Shown here one piece after another: positions 8,993 to 18,612 of a stretch of 64,000 bases of DNA. The DNA comes from Neisseriaceae bacterium (GTDB taxonomy: Bacteria; Pseudomonadota; Gammaproteobacteria; Burkholderiales; UBA11063). The stretch covers positions 1-64,000 of the forward strand of contig RXJX01000002.1 of NCBI GenBank assembly GCA_003963245.1, in the 5' to 3' direction. The translations under genes and the position numbers were made by a program. Numbering within the stretch: the first letter of the stretch is position 1; each line of letters begins with the position of its first letter. Below the pieces are notes generated by a model. It was not told where the DNA came from, made no database searches, and saw nothing but the letters and a program-made list of their open reading frames with translations.

Positions 8993-9104
8993 TTTGATTC
9001 TTGGGTACGAAGTATTGATAAAAAAAGACGACGCAATGTAACAGAACTACATAAGGAGTCTTTTTTGAAATCCAAGAAATCCCAAGATTCAAAGACGATG
9101 AGTA
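8993..9104. repeat. Dispersed repeat, copy 2
   Basis: This partner of the element at 668-780 keeps the outer inverted ends (TTTGATTCTTGG at 8993-9004 and CCAAGATTCAAA at 9082-9093) and the inner AAAAAAGAC / GTCTTTTTT pair. One base near the middle is deleted relative to copy 1, and the inner GTAGT/ACTAC stem is lost. It sits in the tandem gap between the MHS transporter and the UPF0149 gene. It provides the transporter's last codons and TGA on the minus strand, just as copy 1 does for the hydrolase. Confidence 0.75.
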
Positions 9105-10360
9105 TCGAGTAATTTTTTCTTACTTAAAATCAACACTGTAATCAAACTACACGCTCCGGCAATTGTTAACCATAATGCTGGACTTGCTGGATTATCCGTA
9201 AAATGAATTAAGTTCGTCGCAATAGCAGGAGTGAATCCACCATAAATTGCAGTTGCAATACTATACGCAAAAGAAAAACTAATCGAGCGAATATTTGCCG
9301 GTACAATTTCGGTCAATGCCACAACCATCGCTCCATTATAGCCCGCGTAGAGCAAAGAAAACCATAATTCTACGACCAGCATATGATTAAAGGTAGAATT
9401 GTGCACTAACCAATTTAGCATAGGATACGCAGTTAAAATAAATAAGCTACTGAATATAATCAAGAGTTTCTTACGTCCTATTTTATCTGACAAAGCCCCC
9501 ATTAGCGGAAGAAAGATAAAATTAGCCAAGCCAATGCACATGGTAATAAAAAACGCTTTAGCGCTAGATAGGTGAATGACATCCTTGGCATAGGTTGGAG
9601 TATAGGCAGTAATCATGTAGAATGAAACGGTGGTTAGCATTACCATCATTGAACAGCCAGCGATTAAAGGAAAATTAGCCAAGGTACTTTTAATAATTTC
9701 ATGAATATTTGGGTGATGCTTAGCCTGTTTAAAACTCTCAGTTTCTTGCAAATAACTTCGCATAAAAAACACTACGGGAATTACTAAACAACCAAAAATA
9801 AATGGAATCCGCCAGCCAAAACTTGCCATCTGTTCAATACTTAATATTTCATTCAGTACAAAGCCAAACAAAGCACCACAAACTACCGCAAGCTGTTGCG
9901 AGGCAGATTGCCAGCTAACATAAAATCCCTTATGCCTAACCGGAGCGATCTCTGATAGATAAACCGAAACTCCACCCAATTCTGCACCAGCAGAAAAGCC
10001 CTGAATTAAACGCCCCAATAAAATCAGCAGCGGTGCAGCAACTCCGATCTGTGAATAATCAGGAGTAAAGGCAATGGTAAATGTTCCAAATGCCATTAAG
10101 CCTAGCGTTACTAACAAGCCACGTTTACGTCCATATTTATCAATAAAGCCACCCAATACTAGCGCACCTATCGGACGCATCAGAAACCCGGTACCAAAAG
10201 TAACAAAAGAAAGCATTAGTGATAGATAAGGACTAGAGCTTGGAAAAAAGCTTTTGGCAATCATATGCGCAAACATGCCAAAAACCATAAAGTCGAACAT
10301 TTCAAAAAAATTACCACTAGTCACATTAAAAATTTTAAACCACTGGCGCTGCGTTTTCAT
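9089..10360 (-). CDS. MFS transporter, metabolite:H+ symporter (MHS) type
   Basis: A 423-residue, twelve-helix transporter. The MHS subfamily is indicated by the N-terminus (SGNFFEMFDFMVFGMF), the loop 2-3 motif (GALVLGGFIDKYGRKRG) and GRLIQGFSAGAELGGVSVYLSEIAP. The loop between helices 8 and 9 has GALSDKIGRKK. Family members import organic acids such as citrate, 2-oxoglutarate or tricarballylate, or proline and betaine, with protons; the substrate here cannot be told. A weak promoter (CAGACA, 16 bases, TATAAT) lies in the gap before the gene. Its final residues, DTHRL, and its stop are encoded by the dispersed repeat. Confidence 0.9.
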   Translation of the reverse strand: MKTQRQWFKIFNVTSGNFFEMFDFMVFGMFAHMIAKSFFPSSSPYLSLMLSFVTFGTGFLMRPIGALVLGGFIDKYGRKRGLLVTLGLMAFGTFTIAFTPDYSQIGVAAPLLILLGRLIQGFSAGAELGGVSVYLSEIAPVRHKGFYVSWQSASQQLAVVCGALFGFVLNEILSIEQMASFGWRIPFIFGCLVIPVVFFMRSYLQETESFKQAKHHPNIHEIIKSTLANFPLIAGCSMMVMLTTVSFYMITAYTPTYAKDVIHLSSAKAFFITMCIGLANFIFLPLMGALSDKIGRKKLLIIFSSLFILTAYPMLNWLVHNSTFNHMLVVELWFSLLYAGYNGAMVVALTEIVPANIRSISFSFAYSIATAIYGGFTPAIATNLIHFTDNPASPALWLTIAGACSLITVLILSKKKLLDTHRL

Positions 10361-10440
10361 CGAGAAGCCTAACTATAAGAATTATCTATTAGTAAGAAAT
10401 ATTATATAACTTGACATTAATGTGTCTGAGTTTTTCAAAT

Positions 10441-11709
10441 TTATTGTGATGCTTTATCCAAACTAGCTAAAAAATCCAAACGCTCTCGAATCCGTTGTTC
10501 AAATCCCTGCTCACCCGGTTGATAGAATGACACGGGCGACATATCATCAGGAAAATATTGCTCATTTGGAACATAACGATGTGGGAAATCATGCGCGTAT
10601 TTGTACTCACGCCCGTAACCAAGTTCGGTCATGAGTTTAGTAGGAGCATTACGCAGATGAATAGGCACAGGTTCTGAACGAGCAGTTTGCATAAATTCTT
10701 TAAGCCGTCCATAGGCTAATTCCAAAGCATTACTTTTATTAGTTACAGCCAGATACACCACCGCTCCTGCCAAAGCGATTTCTCCTTCTGGAGAACCGAG
10801 GCGTTCGTAAGTTTGTAAGGCATTATTGACTACCGTTACAGCATTGGTGTCAGCAAAACCAATATCTTCCCATGCCATACGCAATAAACGCCGTCCCAGG
10901 TATAATGGTTCAGCACCGGAGCTTAACATCCGCCCAAACCAATACAAAGCCGCATCAGGATTAGATCCACGCACTGACTTATGTAAAGCTGAAATTTGGT
11001 TGTAAAACTCTTCGCCACCTTTATCAAAGCGCTGAATATTTTTGGGCACAATCTGCGCAATAGTTGCTGCGTCTATTTCTGATAAGTCGGTAGAAGAATT
11101 AAGAACTAATTCCAGCAAATTTAGTAAGCGTCTTGCATCACCATCACTAAGATCAATTAATAATTGCCCTGCTTCGGATGTTAATTTGACATTACCGACA
11201 GAGTTAAGTGCTTTAGTTAATAATAATTGAAGATCAGAAGTCGATAAATTTTCTAAGACATAAACCTGCATTCGCGAGAGCAAAGCATTGTTAATTTCAA
11301 AAGAAGGATTTTCGGTAGTCGCACCGATTAGTATAATTTTTCCTTCTTCCAAATGATGTAAGAAGGCATCTTGTTGTGCCTTATTAAAGCGGTGAATTTC
11401 ATCAACAAAAAGCACAGTTGGTTTGTCAAATAGACCCAAGGCATTTTGTTCGGCTTTTTCCAGTGCATCCTTAATATCTTTGACACCGCTAAATACAGCT
11501 GACAGCTTGATTGCATAACAATCAAAGCTATTCATGATAATATTAGCCAATGTGGTTTTACCAACCCCAGGAGGACCCCAGAGTATCATCGACTGAAGTT
11601 TGCCATTTCTGATTAGATTTGCAAGTGGCGCACCATTTGCAATTAAATGACGCTGCCCGATAACATCGTCTAAACTTTTAGGACGCAATAACTCGGCCAG
11701 CGGCTGCAT
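10441..11709 (-). CDS. rarA: Replication-associated recombination protein A (RarA/MgsA)
   Basis: A 422-residue AAA+ ATPase related to clamp loaders. RarA (WRNIP1 in eukaryotes) acts at stalled replication forks, binding SSB and DNA ends. Walker A is WGPPGVGKTTLA near residue 45 and Walker B is VLFVDEIHRFNKAQQ near 100. Sensor 1 is GATTENPSF and sensor 2 follows in SDGDARRLLNLLE. The C-terminal tetramerisation region (GRMLSSGAEPLYLGRRLLRMAWEDIG) is complete. AGGAG lies upstream of the ATG, and the stop of gloA is three bases before the start. Confidence 0.95.
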   Translation of the reverse strand: MQPLAELLRPKSLDDVIGQRHLIANGAPLANLIRNGKLQSMILWGPPGVGKTTLANIIMNSFDCYAIKLSAVFSGVKDIKDALEKAEQNALGLFDKPTVLFVDEIHRFNKAQQDAFLHHLEEGKIILIGATTENPSFEINNALLSRMQVYVLENLSTSDLQLLLTKALNSVGNVKLTSEAGQLLIDLSDGDARRLLNLLELVLNSSTDLSEIDAATIAQIVPKNIQRFDKGGEEFYNQISALHKSVRGSNPDAALYWFGRMLSSGAEPLYLGRRLLRMAWEDIGFADTNAVTVVNNALQTYERLGSPEGEIALAGAVVYLAVTNKSNALELAYGRLKEFMQTARSEPVPIHLRNAPTKLMTELGYGREYKYAHDFPHRYVPNEQYFPDDMSPVSFYQPGEQGFEQRIRERLDFLASLDKASQ

Positions 11710-11712
11710 AAA

Positions 11713-12093
11713 TTACTCCTGAATCAATTCTACTTTATAGCCATCAGGATCTTCGACAAAAGCAATGACTGTTGAACCATGCTTCATTGGTCCTGGTTCG
11801 CGAACCACTTTACCACCATTAGCTTTGGCAATCTCACAAGCAGCATAAATATCATCGCAACCTAATGCAATATGACCGTAGGCATTACCCAAATCATAAC
11901 TTGCGGTGCCCCAATTGTGAGTCAGCTCAATCACACTTTGCGAACTTTCAGCACCATAACCAATAAATGCCAGCGTAAACTTACCTTCTGGGTAGTCATT
12001 GCGACGCAATAATTTCATCCCAAAAGCGTTAGTATAAAACTGAATACTTTTGTCTAAATCAACCACTCGTAACATCGTATGTAAAATTCGCAT
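11713..12093 (-). CDS. gloA: Lactoylglutathione lyase (glyoxalase I)
   Basis: A 126-residue metal-dependent lyase that turns the methylglyoxal-glutathione hemithioacetal into S-lactoylglutathione. It opens with [20 protein letters not shown], which holds the first metal-ligand histidine. [14 protein letters not shown] supplies the second, and [15 protein letters not shown] ends the domain with the ligand glutamate. The longer frame begins at 12144, but the family start and GAGGAA eight bases upstream support the ATG at 12093. gloB lies 11 bases upstream, so both glyoxalase steps are co-transcribed. Confidence 0.95.
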   Translation of the reverse strand: MRILHTMLRVVDLDKSIQFYTNAFGMKLLRRNDYPEGKFTLAFIGYGAESSQSVIELTHNWGTASYDLGNAYGHIALGCDDIYAACEIAKANGGKVVREPGPMKHGSTVIAFVEDPDGYKVELIQE

Positions 12094-12104
12094 GAATCTA
12101 TTCC

Positions 12105-12854
12105 TCAAAAAGTATTTCTTAGCTGGCGTAATGCCACAAAACAATTCTCTTCATCACTGATTAATTCACCACACTTTGTACCAACCATCGCCCAAACTTT
12201 AGGATCATTGCAGCGCAAAAACAAATTGTAGTGTAATTCGTCAGCAAGTACTGTTGGTAATGAGTTTTGCGTACTGCTAAGTTTCATCAACAAATATTTA
12301 GCATAATCCTGATAATACAAATGATTAGTGTCAACTGAAGTAATAAATCGTAAGTTATTAGCGGTGTATTCATGCGCCGGATAACACAAAGTTGACTCAG
12401 GTAACACTTTAATTTTATTCAACGAACTGTACATCGCAACAAAATCATTGGTAAATACCCGCCCGCAGCCCATTCCAAATAATGTGTCGCCACAAAATAA
12501 ATGTTTATCATCAACTAAATAACAAACATGCTCTAGCGTATGCCCAGGTGTTAATAATACTTTAACTGATAAATCTAAATCAGCAAGATTTAGCATTTGC
12601 CCGTCTGCAAGCTGTTGCACAAAATTATCAATGCACGTAGGAGCATATCGCTCGCACAATGCCTTTACTCCACCAGTATGATCTGGATGATTATGGGTCA
12701 ACAAAATAACCTTAAGCGATAAGTTATGCTGCTGTAGATATTGTTCAACCACATGAGATTCGGTAGGATCAACAGCAACCGCATTCTGCCCATCATGAAT
12801 TAACCAAATATAGTTATCCTTGAGCGCATTCAGTGCAATTATAGTGTAGTTCAA
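12105..12854 (-). CDS. gloB: Hydroxyacylglutathione hydrolase (glyoxalase II)
   Basis: A 249-residue metallo-beta-lactamase-fold hydrolase that splits S-lactoylglutathione into D-lactate and glutathione, the second glyoxalase step. The binuclear metal motif is [10 protein letters not shown] near residue 55, followed by [11 protein letters not shown] near 115 and [15 protein letters not shown] near 135. CYPAHEYT near 170 adds a further metal ligand, and the C-terminus keeps the glutathione-binding NLFLRCND region. It overlaps PPK2 by four bases (ATGA), which indicates translational coupling. Confidence 0.95.
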   Translation of the reverse strand: MNYTIIALNALKDNYIWLIHDGQNAVAVDPTESHVVEQYLQQHNLSLKVILLTHNHPDHTGGVKALCERYAPTCIDNFVQQLADGQMLNLADLDLSVKVLLTPGHTLEHVCYLVDDKHLFCGDTLFGMGCGRVFTNDFVAMYSSLNKIKVLPESTLCYPAHEYTANNLRFITSVDTNHLYYQDYAKYLLMKLSSTQNSLPTVLADELHYNLFLRCNDPKVWAMVGTKCGELISDEENCFVALRQLRNTF

Positions 12855-13771
12855 CTTTTTTCTTTTTCCAGATTAATTTTTGACTGTTTAAGTTCAGCGA
12901 TCTCTGCACTGCTAAGCTTGGGAAAATCAATATCTAACCCATTAATTGCATCAGCAATCACGTGTGCCACAATCGCCCGTGCAATTTTTTTGTCATTAGC
13001 AGGTACAACTATCCATGGTGCATGGTCATGTCCAGTTTCAGAAAGCAAATCTTCATATGCAGCAGTATAATCATCCCAGTATTGCCGCTCTTTAAGATCA
13101 GCTGGCGAAATTTTCCAGTATTTATCCTCAATAGTCAAACGCTCTAAAAGACGATTTTTCTGCTCTTCTTTGGAAATATGTAAAAAGAATTTTAAAACTA
13201 CAATTCCACTACGCGCTAAGTGACGCTCAAACGCATTGATATCTTCATAACGCTCTTGCCAGAATTTTTTATTTTTGGCAACCGATAACTCAGCTGGTAA
13301 CTGCTCCATATATTCCGGATGTACTTTGACAGCCAGAACATCCTCGTAATGCGAACGGTTAAAAACGACAACTTCACCACGTGCCGGAACTGCTTTTTGA
13401 TAACGCCACAAAAAGTTATGGGAGTGCTCTTCTGCAGTTGGTACTTTAAAACCTTGGACACGGCAACCCTGAGGATTAACGCCACTCAAAATATGGCGAA
13501 TTGCCCCATCTTTTCCAGCAGTATCCATTCCTTGCAAAACGATCAGAACACCGTATTTCTTACATGCCCATAGCTTCTCATGGGCGCTAATCAAAGCCTC
13601 ACGGCTTTGCTCCAAAACTTCACTGGCAAAACTATGCGCTTTTTTCTTACCTGCTTTTTTAACTTCTTTAACTTTATAATCAGCCGAATGCTTGGCAAGT
13701 TTGACTTTATTTGGTTTATCAATTACAATGTCAGCAAATTGTGGATTGATTTTAGGTTTAGTAATCGCCAT
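12851..13771 (-). CDS. Polyphosphate kinase 2 family protein
   Basis: A 306-residue PPK2-family enzyme, which transfers phosphate between polyphosphate and nucleotides. Walker A is GMDTAGKDGAIRHILSGVNP near residue 80. A lid-type segment FNRSHYEDVLAVKVHP and the later DDYTAAYEDLLSETGHDHAPW complete the family pattern. Its length and single domain fit the one-domain class that phosphorylates NMPs or NDPs, but the substrate class cannot be fixed by eye. GGAG precedes the start, and the gene is coupled to gloB through a four-base overlap. Confidence 0.9.
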   Translation of the reverse strand: MAITKPKINPQFADIVIDKPNKVKLAKHSADYKVKEVKKAGKKKAHSFASEVLEQSREALISAHEKLWACKKYGVLIVLQGMDTAGKDGAIRHILSGVNPQGCRVQGFKVPTAEEHSHNFLWRYQKAVPARGEVVVFNRSHYEDVLAVKVHPEYMEQLPAELSVAKNKKFWQERYEDINAFERHLARSGIVVLKFFLHISKEEQKNRLLERLTIEDKYWKISPADLKERQYWDDYTAAYEDLLSETGHDHAPWIVVPANDKKIARAIVAHVIADAINGLDIDFPKLSSAEIAELKQSKINLEKEKS

Positions 13772-13786
13772 GATAAATCTCCAGTT

Positions 13787-15151
13787 TTAGTTGATAAATT
13801 TACGATGTAAAATTGGAACAACTTCATTTATTTTATCGCTCGGCACAATCATGCTGATATTGATATTACTGGCACTATATGATAACATTTGAACACCGAT
13901 ATTGGATGAATCAAAAATATCAAATAAATCCTGCATGATCCTTGGTGTTGACATAATCTTTTCACCCACAAGAGAAACAGTACCAAACCCTTCAATATAA
14001 TCAGTTTTAGCAAATTTATTTAATTCAACCAATGCCTCATCCAACTTTCCAATGTTATCTAAAGTCACTGACACACTGACTTCTGAAGCAGAAAGCATGT
14101 TTACTGAGATATTTTTATTAGCTAATACTGCAAAGATTTTCTGTAAAAACCCTTTGGATAAAAACATATTTGCCGAGTAAATATTAATCAATGGAGCAGA
14201 TTTCTTCCAAGTAACAGACTTCACCAAGCCATGATCATTATCTGCATTATGCTCAATCAGCGTACCACAATTTTCAATATTAAAGGTATTTAAAACACGC
14301 ACAGGAATACCTGTTTTAACTGCGGGTTGAATCGTACGTGGATGAAGGACTTTGGCACCAAACATCGCTAACTCAGCAGCTTCCTGATATGACAGCTGAG
14401 GTATTAATTTGGCATCACTAATTACACGGGGATCAGCAGAGTAAACACCGTTTACATCCGTCCAAATTTGAATCTCTTCGCTATTTAGCGCATAACCAAT
14501 AATTGCCGCAGAATAGTCAGAACCACCGCGCCCTAAAATTGTGGTTTCACCACTTTGAGTAGCACCGATGAAACCAGTGATTACTGGCACAATATTTTTT
14601 TCAACTATTGGTAAAACTGTTTTTTTACAGTGTTTTTTAGTTGCAGCATCAATAAAATCGGCTCCGCCAAAATGTTTGGTAGTGATAATACATTCAGTAG
14701 CACTAACTTGCTGTGCTAGCGAACCTTTGGATGACAAATATTTACTAATCAGGTGAGAAGACATCATTTCACCAAAAGAAACAACGCTATCATGCAATTG
14801 TAATTGATTGACAAAATTATGACTGTGTAATAGATTTTTCAACTGAGTCAGATAACTTGCAATTGTATTATGTGCAGCAAGCTTCTCAGATTCATTATCT
14901 GCAAAAATAGTATTAATCCATAGGGTATGTTTGTCTTTAATTTGCTCAATTAGAGTGTCTTGTTCATGTGCTAATATACTATGGCTTAGTTTAACTAATA
15001 AATCGGTAATTCCACTTAATGCTGATACAACCAAAATTGGTTTACGTTTAATTTCACGCTGAACTAAGGTATTTATTGCTGCTACACTTTGCGGGTTGGT
15101 AACTGAGGTACCACCAAATTTCATTACTAACATATGCTCTCTCTTACTCAT
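13787..15151 (-). CDS. lysC: Aspartate kinase, monofunctional
   Basis: A 454-residue enzyme that phosphorylates aspartate, opening the lysine, threonine, methionine and diaminopimelate pathways. The start of the kinase domain is VMKFGGTSV, followed by PILVVSALSGITDLL. The central GFIGATQSGETTILGRGGSDYSAA motif and the TDVNGVYSADPR loop are intact. Two ACT domains follow from about residue 310 (INIYSANMFLSKGFLQKIF and VSLVGEKI), so feedback control by lysine or threonine is likely. The length and ACT pattern resemble the lysine-sensitive LysC type. ATGs at 15133 and 15124 are possible starts. Confidence 0.9.
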   Translation of the reverse strand: MSKREHMLVMKFGGTSVTNPQSVAAINTLVQREIKRKPILVVSALSGITDLLVKLSHSILAHEQDTLIEQIKDKHTLWINTIFADNESEKLAAHNTIASYLTQLKNLLHSHNFVNQLQLHDSVVSFGEMMSSHLISKYLSSKGSLAQQVSATECIITTKHFGGADFIDAATKKHCKKTVLPIVEKNIVPVITGFIGATQSGETTILGRGGSDYSAAIIGYALNSEEIQIWTDVNGVYSADPRVISDAKLIPQLSYQEAAELAMFGAKVLHPRTIQPAVKTGIPVRVLNTFNIENCGTLIEHNADNDHGLVKSVTWKKSAPLINIYSANMFLSKGFLQKIFAVLANKNISVNMLSASEVSVSVTLDNIGKLDEALVELNKFAKTDYIEGFGTVSLVGEKIMSTPRIMQDLFDIFDSSNIGVQMLSYSASNINISMIVPSDKINEVVPILHRKFIN

Positions 15152-15193
15152 TAAAATTTTAGCTGAAAGCAGTATTTTACCGCAGTTTGTTAT

Positions 15194-16477
15194 CTAAATT
15201 TGAGTAAAATGCTTGGTATAAATTTTAAGCGCAATAAACCCCAATATAGAGACTACAAGAATAATTATCTCTGGAGCATAATTGTGAAAATTATGAGTAT
15301 ACACGCGAGATAAATCTAAACAAAGCACAGCCAAACTACCAAAAACCGAATAAGCGAAAATATTTCCCAGATATCGTCCAGTTAAACGATTATGTACATC
15401 AAAATCAACAACCCGATATAACACCATTGGAGTCAAACGAACAAATACACCATAAACAAATCCAGCAATATAAACCCACAATACATAATAATGCTTATTT
15501 CCATCAAGCATCATCCAAAGCAAGCTAAACAAAGCCACTAGGATATAAAAGATTTTCATTAATTTGATTGGTGAGAAGAAAAATGCAAGTATCCTTGCAA
15601 AATTAGCACCAATAAATCCCAAAACAGTCACAATAAGAAGGATAACATTAATCCTCGCATATGAAAAGCCCATGGCAAGATGTAGAAAATTTGGTACACG
15701 AAAAATCACTGTCACAATCAAACACACATGCAAAGAAATAATAAGAGAACGCAGTAAAATATAACGCCAATTATGCTTAAGGGTATAAAAAAAACTGCTA
15801 CGCGAAAATTTAGAGTAGTTATTCATAATCTGGCGATGTTTTACTCTAAAGATCAAATTAACTAAAACAAACAAGCCACCAGTTAAAAACTGAAGCCGCC
15901 AAAATAAATCAAACATGTAAACGCTCATTCCATGATCGACAAGTAGGCGATTAAACAAAATACTGACTAAAGCCCCCATCTCTCCAGAAAGCAGAATAAA
16001 GTAGTAGATGAAACGCTTGTTGGTTTGGCTAAAATTCATATTAGAGTAATTAATCGTGAACCCAAGTTCAAAACCAAATGCTCCTCCCTGAATCAAACGT
16101 AAAACCCAAAACACAATAAACGACCATAAACCAATCTGAGAATAGCTAGGAATCAATGCTAGAAAAAAATAACATAAACCTATTGTTTGTGGCGCACGAA
16201 TAATATTACGTCGATATCTGTCTATTAAACGATTGAATAAAATAATTCCAAATACTTTAGATAATTGGACAGTAAACAACACGATAGAAAAAGCTAATAA
16301 CGCTTGAAACAGCTTTAACGGTGGCAAAAGAATAGCGCTAAGGTAGATAGAGTATCCGACAAATAACGCCATATCGTACATATCAAGATATGCACTTGAA
16401 AAGATCAGGAGAAGCGATCTCTTCTCCGACCTATTCAATGGTGCAGATCTAAGTAATAGGAAATTAGTACTGAGCAT
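15194..16477 (-). CDS. MFS transporter of unknown substrate
   Basis: A 427-residue membrane protein with about twelve hydrophobic helices. The loop-2 region NRLIDRYRRNIIRAPQ is a drifted MFS signature, and VLRLIQGGAFGFELGFTINY parallels the GRLIQGFSAGAELGG of the MHS transporter at 9089-10360. It therefore looks like a diverged MHS-type symporter that has lost the standard glycine pattern. The N-terminal SAYLDMYDMALFVGYSIYL also fits that group. No substrate can be named. It lies between the aminopeptidase and aspartate kinase genes, 35-40 bases from each. Confidence 0.8.
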   Translation of the reverse strand: MLSTNFLLLRSAPLNRSEKRSLLLIFSSAYLDMYDMALFVGYSIYLSAILLPPLKLFQALLAFSIVLFTVQLSKVFGIILFNRLIDRYRRNIIRAPQTIGLCYFFLALIPSYSQIGLWSFIVFWVLRLIQGGAFGFELGFTINYSNMNFSQTNKRFIYYFILLSGEMGALVSILFNRLLVDHGMSVYMFDLFWRLQFLTGGLFVLVNLIFRVKHRQIMNNYSKFSRSSFFYTLKHNWRYILLRSLIISLHVCLIVTVIFRVPNFLHLAMGFSYARINVILLIVTVLGFIGANFARILAFFFSPIKLMKIFYILVALFSLLWMMLDGNKHYYVLWVYIAGFVYGVFVRLTPMVLYRVVDFDVHNRLTGRYLGNIFAYSVFGSLAVLCLDLSRVYTHNFHNYAPEIIILVVSILGFIALKIYTKHFTQI

Positions 16478-16512
16478 AATATCCTACTGGGTAAACTCTG
16501 CTCATCTTAATC

Positions 16513-18303
16513 TTACAATAAATCAAGCTGATCAAATAACCAAGCCTGTAATTGAGAATCGAGATGAGGAGCGATTTTTGACCTAATCTTAGCATAATAA
16601 GTATTAATTTGAGCCTTATCTTCTGGACTTAGCAAAGTAGTATCAATTAACTTCTTACAATAAGGTACCAAAGTTAAATCTTCAAAGGTATAAAATGGTC
16701 CATATGGTGATTGCTTAGCTCGTGTATCATCAACTTCGGTTACTAAGCATAGATTTTCAATCCGAATCCCGTATTCACCATCAAGATACAAGCCTGGTTC
16801 GTTGCTTATAATCATACCGGGAACTAGTGGCACATTTGAGTTAGCTTGAGAAATTTTTTGCGGACCTTCATGCACCCCCAAAAAACTCCCTACGCCATGT
16901 CCAGTACCATGACGATAATTAAGAAACTCATTCCATAATGGTGCACGTGCCAGTGTATCCAAATGCTCACCACAAGTACCATGACTAAAGATAGCACGCG
17001 ATAACGCCAAATGACCTTTCAAAACTAAAGTATAATGATGGCGTTGTTGATCACTTGGTGTTCCAAGATGAAATGTACGAGTAATATCAGTAGTTCCTTC
17101 CAGATACTGTCCTCCAGAATCCAGTAAATAAAGATTATCGTCACGAATAACCTTATTAGTGTCTGGTGTTGCACGATAATGAATAATTGCACCATTACTA
17201 GCATAGCCACTTATGGTTGAAAAACTTAATCCATGCAAGTTAGCTTGTGCTTTCCTAAACTCCTCCAATTTATCTGCCGCGCTGATTTCATCAACACCAG
17301 TTTGCCAGTTTTGTTCTAACCAATAAATAAAGCGGATCATTGCCACCGCATCTTTAATATGAGCAACCCTTGCACCTTCTGCTTCAACTGCGTTTTTAAG
17401 TGCTTTACGATAAACAATTGGCGAACGTTGTAACAAAACTTCATTGGACGAACTAACACTTTGTAACATCCAGAAGCTAGCACTACGTTCATCAAGCCAA
17501 ATTTTGGCATGCAATTGTCCAACATATGCAGCAAAACTATCGTAAGATTGAATAGTCACACCCGCCGTTGCAAGTTCAGCAATTAATTCCACACTTAACT
17601 TGGCAGAATCAACAAACCAAATCGCTTCATCCAAACCAATCAATGCATAACTTATTACAAATGGATTAAATTCAACATCGCTACCACGGATATTATATAA
17701 CCACGCAATTTCATCCAATACATTAAGAGCAATATATTCTGCTTGATTGCTTGTTAACTCACTACGAAGCCAAGCTAGACGCTCAACTAAACTCTCACCG
17801 GTAGTTGTTTCGTGTACTGCAAAAGCTTTAGCACAAGGTAAATTGATACTTTCACCTAATTTTGTTTTAGCATTATCCACCAAGTTTTCTTCTAATACCA
17901 CTAGTTCACCATCAATCGAAGACATTATATTACGCAGTATATTAGCCCGACCAATTCCAACTAAACGGGCATCAATTCCAAGGCGCTTACCATGCGCATT
18001 TTCCTGTAGCCATTGTTCAGTTTCAGGAGCAAACCCACCTTGCTTCATCATCGTATAGTGGTTTGAATCTAGCTGTTGCTCTGCTTGTAAAAAGTAACGT
18101 CCATCAGTCCATAAATAAGCGTGGTCTAATGTTACAATAACCTCACCTGCAGAGCCATCAAAATTACTAATCCACGGGCGGCGTTGCCAGCATTCCGGAA
18201 CATATTCGCTATTGTGTGCATCAATTGATGGCACCAAATAGATGTCAATTTTATGTTGTTGCATTTGATTACGTAATACTGAGAGACGCTCTTGAATACT
18301 CAT
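16513..18303 (-). CDS. Long-form Xaa-Pro aminopeptidase (M24B)
   Basis: A 596-residue aminopeptidase P that removes an N-terminal residue preceding proline. Two creatinase-like N-terminal domains (the first with YLVPSIDAHNSEYVPECW and YLWTDGRYFLQAEQQL) precede the pita-bread catalytic domain from about 300. Dimetal ligands are visible in LLDSGGQYLEGTTDITRTFH, in HGTGHGVGSFLGVHEGP and in the SNEPGLYLDGEYGIRIEN segment. The three-domain length matches the eukaryote-like APP1 class rather than the roughly 440-residue E. coli PepP. It is the first gene of the leftward run to 10441. Confidence 0.93.
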   Translation of the reverse strand: MSIQERLSVLRNQMQQHKIDIYLVPSIDAHNSEYVPECWQRRPWISNFDGSAGEVIVTLDHAYLWTDGRYFLQAEQQLDSNHYTMMKQGGFAPETEQWLQENAHGKRLGIDARLVGIGRANILRNIMSSIDGELVVLEENLVDNAKTKLGESINLPCAKAFAVHETTTGESLVERLAWLRSELTSNQAEYIALNVLDEIAWLYNIRGSDVEFNPFVISYALIGLDEAIWFVDSAKLSVELIAELATAGVTIQSYDSFAAYVGQLHAKIWLDERSASFWMLQSVSSSNEVLLQRSPIVYRKALKNAVEAEGARVAHIKDAVAMIRFIYWLEQNWQTGVDEISAADKLEEFRKAQANLHGLSFSTISGYASNGAIIHYRATPDTNKVIRDDNLYLLDSGGQYLEGTTDITRTFHLGTPSDQQRHHYTLVLKGHLALSRAIFSHGTCGEHLDTLARAPLWNEFLNYRHGTGHGVGSFLGVHEGPQKISQANSNVPLVPGMIISNEPGLYLDGEYGIRIENLCLVTEVDDTRAKQSPYGPFYTFEDLTLVPYCKKLIDTTLLSPEDKAQINTYYAKIRSKIAPHLDSQLQAWLFDQLDLL

Positions 18304-18449
18304 AGTTCCAGCCTTATTAAAACGGTAAATAATATTAATCGGATTTTACCATAACTAGCTAAAAGTAAACCTAGGCATAGTATCAGTAATTCATAAAAAC
18401 ACTTATTTCTCCTAAAAATAATATTTAAAACCAACATTAAGCTGATAAG

Positions 18450-18478
18450 TTGGATAATTAAACTAGCACTTGTATAAT
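18450..18478 (+). promoter_or_regulatory. Sigma-70 promoter upstream of acetoacetate decarboxylase
   Basis: TTGGAT at 18450-18455 and a perfect TATAAT at 18473-18478 are separated by exactly 17 bases. Transcription should start near 18485, leaving a leader of about 128 bases before the ATG at 18613. The rest of the gap 18304-18612 is AT-rich and holds no other gene that I can see. Confidence 0.6.
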
Positions 18479-18612
18479 ATTTGAGGGATTTTATAAGGTA
18501 TTCAAAAAATCAATAACCATCCTCTGTTATTTCATGATAAAATTAACAAATTTAGTTAATAAGCCTAGTTAAATAACAACTAATTTTATGTTTTTGTAGA
18601 AAGAAACCACAT

